Positions 58,699 to 64,000 of a DNA stretch of 64,000 nucleotides are shown one piece after another. The notes under the pieces were generated by a model that had not been told where the DNA came from, did no database searches, and saw only the letters and a program-made list of their open reading frames with translations. Position numbers and translations under genes: made by a program. Origin of the DNA: Dacryopinax spathularia (lineage: Eukaryota; Basidiomycota; Dacrymycetes; Dacrymycetales; Dacrymycetaceae). Within the stretch, counting starts at the first letter, position 1, and the number at the start of each line of letters is the position of its first letter. The DNA lies in contig JBBPFI010000010.1 in the NCBI GenBank assembly GCA_037974965.1, positions 248,001-312,000 of the forward strand, in the 5' to 3' direction.

Positions 58699-61600
58699 AT
58701 GTCTGTACCTAGACCTCAAGACATCCACGACCTTACCCTCTCCCCTTCCACATCCGACGATGTCCTCGTCGCCATCCTCCGAGAGCGTTTCCTCTCGGAC
58801 ACGATCTACACCGCAATCGGCAGCTCAGCCTTAGTGGTTGTCAATCCCTATAAGTATGTATCGAGCAATGCCGACAACGTCCTGCTCGACTATGCGGCTG
58901 AGTACCGCGATACCGATACGAGCGGGGAGAAGCTGCCGAGACCACCGCATATATTTCAGCTGGCGAACAATGCGTATTTTCACATGAGGAGGACGAATAT
59001 GGATCAGAGTATTCTTCTCAGGTGCGCCCGACCAACCTCCTCTTCTCCTCTCTAAGCTGACTTTTGTGCTAGCGGTGAATCTGGTAGCGGCAAAAGCGAA
59101 GCCCGTCGACTAGCTATCAAGTCCATCCTTGAACTGTCCGTCACCAGCCCAGGCAAGAAAGGCTCCAAGCTAGCCACCCAGATCCCCTCTGCCGAGTACG
59201 TCCTCGAGTCCTTCGGCAACGCACGAACGCTGCAGAACCCCAATGCCTCCCGGTTCGGCAAGTACACCGAGCTGCAGTTCTCGGAGCGGGGCCGGCTATG
59301 CGGTGTCAAAACGCTTGACTACTACCTCGAGAAGTCGCGCGTTGCTGGCGCCGCTGGAGGAGAACGAAACTTTCATGTGTTCTACTACCTCGTCTCTGGT
59401 GCTTCGCAGGAAGAGAGACAGCATCTCAAGCTCGCCGACAAACACCTGTTCCGGTACCTCGGACAGCGGCCGACGGGCGGAAGGGAAGCGGTGACGGAGG
59501 ACTCGCAGCGGTTCGACCGGCTGAAGACGGCGATGAAGAGTGTTGGTCTGTCAAAGCGGCACATCGCGCAGACCTTTCAACTGCTAGCTGCTATCCTCCA
59601 TCTCGGTAATATCGACTTCACGATGGACAAGTCCCGGAACGAGGATGCCGCTGTGGTGCGGAACACAGACGCGCTCGACATCGTTGCCGACTTCCTCGGT
59701 GTGCAGCCTCATGCACTTGAGGCAGTCATGCAATACAAGACCAAGCTCGTTCAAAAAGAGCTTTGCACGATCTTCCTCGATCCCGAGGGCGCCGCTGGCA
59801 ATCGGGACGACCTGGCCAAGACGCTTTACTCGCTCCTTTTCGCCTGGCTGAACGAGACGATGAACCAGCATCTATGCCGAGATGACTTCCTGACCTTCAT
59901 CGGCCTATTTGACCTCCCCGGTCCGCAGAACCTGCCCTCCAGCGCAAGCCGGACCAACTCGCTCGACCAGTTCTGCGTCAACTTCGCCAATGAACGTCTG
60001 CAGAACTGGATCCAGAAACGGATATTTGAAAAGAACACGAAGGAGTACGAGGCCGAGGAGATCGCGGGCCTCGTACCGAGTATTCCGTACTTCGACAACT
60101 CGGAGTGTATTAGGCTTATGGCGAACCAGCCTGGTGGGCTGATTCATATCATGGACGACCAAGCACGCAGGCAGCCGAAGAAGAACGACCATACGATGGT
60201 GGAGGCCTTCGGCAAGCGATGGGGGAATCACGCCTCTTTCCGCGTAGGGCAGATGGACCGCTCGGGCTTCCCGACGTTCACGGTCAACCATTTTGTTGGG
60301 CCAGTCACGTACTCTTCCGAGTCCTTCCTTGAGCGGAACACCGATGCTCTTAATCCGGACTTTGTCTCCCTCCTTCGGGGCGCAACTATGAACGCTGACG
60401 AGTCGCCGCCTCTGCATATGGGCGGCAGCGAGACGACCGGCTCGATCAACCCGTTCATCCGTGGCCTCTTCTCCGCCAAAGCGATCGCCACTCAAGCACA
60501 TCCGCATAACGAAGAAACGATCGTAGCTGCCCAACAGCCCGTCATGCCCCTCCGCGCTCCCTCCACGCGCAGGAAGCAGTCCGTCCGCCGCACGCGCCCT
60601 TCGCAGCAGGTCAGCTCGCCCAAGATCGCGGAGGAGGAGGACGACCCGCCCAGGGAGATCAAGTGTGTCGCCGGCGAGTTCCGCGCAGCGCTCGACGTGC
60701 TCTTCGAGACGCTGGACGAAACGCAGGCCTGGTTCGTATTCTGCATCAACCCCAATGACTCGCAGCTGCCCAACCAGATGGAGGGTCGCGGTGTCAAAGC
60801 TCAAGTACGCAGTCTTGGCTTGCCGGAAATCGCTAAGCGCCTCGCTGTCTCCTTTGAGGCTAGCATGACGCCGATCGAGTTCTGCGATCGGTACAAGAGC
60901 CAGATGATCATGCTCGGTATTGGGATCGAGGACGACTTCAGAGAACGTATTGTCAAGACACGTGATGCGCTCGGACTCGGCGAGCAGGACGTCGTCATAG
61001 GCAAGCACAAGGTCTTCCTGAGTCATTCGGCATTCCATTTCCTCGAGAACTACCTGCGGGCTAGCGACCTGGACGAGCAGAAACGGAACCGGATGCGTGA
61101 AGTCGAGAGGGAGGAATCTGACCGGCCTGCATTCGATCCTTTCGCTCCATACGCCTCGCCGGATATCGAAGAACCGGAGTCACCTGCCATTTATGGTAAC
61201 CCACACAATGCGCGGACGAACTCCTCCGCAGGGCTCGTCATGAATGCCGGTCCGTTCCGTGGCGCTGCCCTCGGAGACGAGATGACCGACGACGGCCGGT
61301 CCTACCGCAGCGGCACCGACTTCGATACTCGGAGCCGCCTCACCAGCGGGAAGGACGATGTCATGTCCGTCACATCCTACGCGCCGACGCACAACATGTT
61401 CCACAACATGGACAAGCAGGCCATCCCCGAAAAAGAGGCTCTTCCCGGCGAAGCCCTCGAAGGCGAAACGACGGAAGACATCCGCGAGTCTGTCGGTCGG
61501 CGTCGGTGGGTCGCCTTCTGCTGGATGCTCACCTTCTGGATCCCGAGCTTCGCGCTATCTTCTATAGGGCGGATGAAGCGAATGGACATCCGACAGGCTT

Positions 61601-64000
61601 GGCGCGAGAAGGTCGCGATCAACATGATCATCTGGTTTATCTGCGGCTGTGCTATTTTCGTCATCGCCGTCCTGGGCAATCTGATCTGCCCAACCCAGTA
61701 CGTCTTCAGCACGAGCGAACTCCAAAGCCACTCCTTCCAGAATAACCCGACACAGTCGTACACCGCTATTCGTGGCGAGGTCTTCGACCTTACTCAACTG
61801 GCTGCAACGCACTTGACGGCCGTCTCCGTCGTTCCCGAGAAATTGATTACGAACTACGGCGGTCAGGATGCGACCTCACTTTTCCCGGTACAGGTCAGCG
61901 CGCTGTGCAACGGTGTTAGCGGATCCGTCAGCCCCTACGTCGTACTGGACTCATCCAACACTACCAACATATATGCGCAATACCACGACTTCCGCGCTTT
62001 CACGAACGATTACCGACCGGATTGGTATTTCGAGACAATGGTCATGATGCGCTACAAGTTCAGGGTGGGTTTCATGGGTTACGTGCCGAGCGAGATCAGC
62101 GACTTCGCGAAGAGTGGTCGTGCGGTCGCCATTTACAATGGCGAGGTTTACGAGCTAACCAGCTACATGAACATCGGCCCGCAAGTCAAGGTCCCCGACG
62201 GTTACACGCCTCCGAGCAATATCAACAAGGATTTCATGGCGCAACAGGTGCTCGACCTCTTCACGTACAATAGCGGGCAAGACATCACGAAGCAGCTCGA
62301 CTCGCTCAACCTGGACGCTAATGTTCTCGCGGACCAGAAGACTTGTCTTCGCAATCTTTTCCTCATCGGCAAGGTCGACAACCGTAACTCGCCTCAGTGC
62401 TTGTTCGCAAACTACATCCTCTTGGCACTTTCGGTGATGATGGTGGCCATCATCGGCTTTAAATTCTTGGCCGCGCTGCAGTTCGGTTCGGCCCGCGCGC
62501 CAGAAGACCATGACAAATTCGTCATCTGCCAAATTCCTTGTTACACCGAAGGCGAAGATTCTCTGAAGAAGACCATCGACAGCATGGCCAAACTGCGCTA
62601 TGATGACAAGAGGAAATTATTGTTCATCATTTGCGACGGTATGATCGTCGGTTCGGGCAACGATCGGCCCACTCCTCGCATCGTTCTGGATATTCTCGGA
62701 GCGGACCCTAACCGCGACCAGGAGCCTCTCAGCTTCTTATCGCTGGGCGAGGGAGCTAAGCAGCACAATATGGGCAAGGTCTATTCCGGTCTGTATGAAT
62801 GTGAAGGACACGTAGTGCCCTATATTGTGCTCGTCAAAGTCGGCAAGCCAACCGAGCGTCAGCGGCCGGGTAATCGCGGGAAGCGCGACTCACAGATGGT
62901 TATCATGCATTTCCTGAACAAGGTCCACTTCAACTCGCCTATGAACCCGCTCGAGCTGGAGATCTACCACCAGATCAAGAATGTCATTGGCGTCAACCCG
63001 ACTTTCTACGAGTATCTATTCATGGTTGATGCCGATACGACCGTTGACCCAATGTCGCTCAATCGTCTTATCTCTGCCATGATGCACGATAAGAAAGTTC
63101 TCGGTGTTTGCGGTGAGACAGCGCTGGCAAATGCTAAACACTCTATCATTACGATGATGCAGGTACGGAGAAACGCTCTTACGGCCGTATTGACAACTGA
63201 CTCCGCGATAGGTGTACGAATACTTCATCTCCCACCACATGGCGAAAGCGTTCGAAAGCTTGTTCGGCTCGGTGACTTGCTTGCCCGGTTGTTTCACGCT
63301 CTATCGGCTCCGTACTCCCGACAGCAAGAAGCCCTTGTTCATCTCCAACCAAGTCATCGAGGATTACTCAGAGAATCGTGTCGACACGCTCCATATGAAG
63401 AATCTTCTGCATCTCGGTGAAGATCGGTACTTGACGACGCTATTGTTGAAGCATTTCCCGAACTACAAGACGCAATTCGTGCGCGATGCTCATGCATGGA
63501 CGGTCGCTCCGGACGAGTGGAAGATCCTGTTGTCCCAGCGTCGTCGGTGGATCAACTCCACAGTGCACAACTTGGCCGAGCTTGTCTTCCTCGAGCGTCT
63601 TTGTGGCTTCTGCTGCTTCTCCATGCGTTTCGTGGTGTTCATCGACCTGCTGTCAACACTTATCCAGCCCGTCACTGTGGCGTACATTGTCTACCTCATC
63701 TACCTCGTCGCCGGAGAGCACAAGCCGTTGCCGACAATCTCAATCATCCTTCTCGCAGCGGTCTATGGGCTCCAGGCCTTGGTGTTCCTTCTTCGGCGGA
63801 AATGGGATATGATCGGCTGGATGATCTTCTACATCCTAGCCATTCCGGCGTTCTCGTTCTTCTTGCCCCTTTACTCGTTCTGGAGGATGGATGACTTTTC
63901 CTGGGGAGCCACAAGGGTTGTCCTCGGAGAGAAGGGGAAGAAGATGGTTGTGCATGACGAGGGCAAATTCGACCCCAAGTCCATCCCGCTCAAATCGTGG
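58699..64000 (+). CDS. Class V-type chitin synthase with myosin motor head (3' end outside window)
   Basis: Exons 58699-59021, 59073-63162 and 63212 onward. The myosin-like head has P-loop [11 protein letters not shown] (about residues 109-118) and switch [11 protein letters not shown]; switch II reads [11 protein letters not shown] rather than the usual DIxGFE. Head homology ends near residue 780 ([16 protein letters not shown]). Two membrane helices follow ([39 protein letters not shown]), a cytochrome b5-like domain ([20 protein letters not shown]), another helix, then the GT2 catalytic part: [31 protein letters not shown] and [13 protein letters not shown], with membrane helices after it. 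This is the MMD-containing class V/VII architecture (Ustilago Mcs1, Aspergillus CsmA) for polarised wall growth. About 1,730 residues are visible; the frame is still open at 64000. Confidence 0.95.

Overview
The window is a gene-dense stretch of a basidiomycete fungal nuclear genome. Genes carry many short (about 45-100 nt) spliceosomal introns, mostly with GTACGT or GTGCGT donors, and intergenic gaps are usually 0.2-1.5 kb. Basidiomycete-type families (DUF6535 membrane protein, a surface-protein family with a GPI-like tail, GH5_12 glucosidase, class V chitin synthase with a myosin head) support this. I cannot fix the class from sequence alone. I saw no rRNA, tRNA, CRISPR array or intact transposon.

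Layout from left to right: a decayed GH5_12 glycosidase with a truncated sister copy (1-2830); a DUF5745/CEP95-like protein (-), a nitrilase-type amidase (+), a 7TM receptor-like protein (-), then a 2.3-kb gene-free stretch with six short dyad repeats and an AT-rich patch; a promethin-like protein (+); SPT5 (-) and RPP1 (-); ARL8 (+) and SNF5 (+); an MDR dehydrogenase (-) and a surface protein (-); a TAG1/DUF3712-like protein (+) convergent with an adhesin-like membrane protein (-); a PQ-loop protein (-); a gamma-butyrobetaine hydroxylase-like enzyme (+); a 54-residue protein (-); a SET protein (-); DUF6535 (+); PTPA (-) divergent from OST4 (+); a second MDR dehydrogenase (-); MSH4 (+); a CE2-type SGNH esterase (-); two tandem WW-domain genes (+); an AT-rich CpG-poor island; and the 5' part of a myosin-motor chitin synthase running off the right end.

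The genes do not form one pathway. Core functions (transcription: SPT5, SNF5; translation: RPP1; glycosylation: OST4; trafficking: ARL8; phosphatase activation: PTPA; meiosis: MSH4) sit among lineage-specific membrane and surface genes. The most notable points are: the dyad array at 10071-10299; unusual splicing (a 9-nt exon in ARL8, a 20-nt exon and two likely GC-AG introns in MSH4, a start-codon-only first exon in RPP1); the tandem WW pair; the SNF5-GATA finger architecture; the chitin synthase motor with an intact P-loop but altered switch II; and three small or split proteins that simple ORF calling would miss (OST4, the 54-residue protein, the RPP1 start). All exon models are read by eye from splice signals and protein family resemblance; none was tested by search or transcript data.
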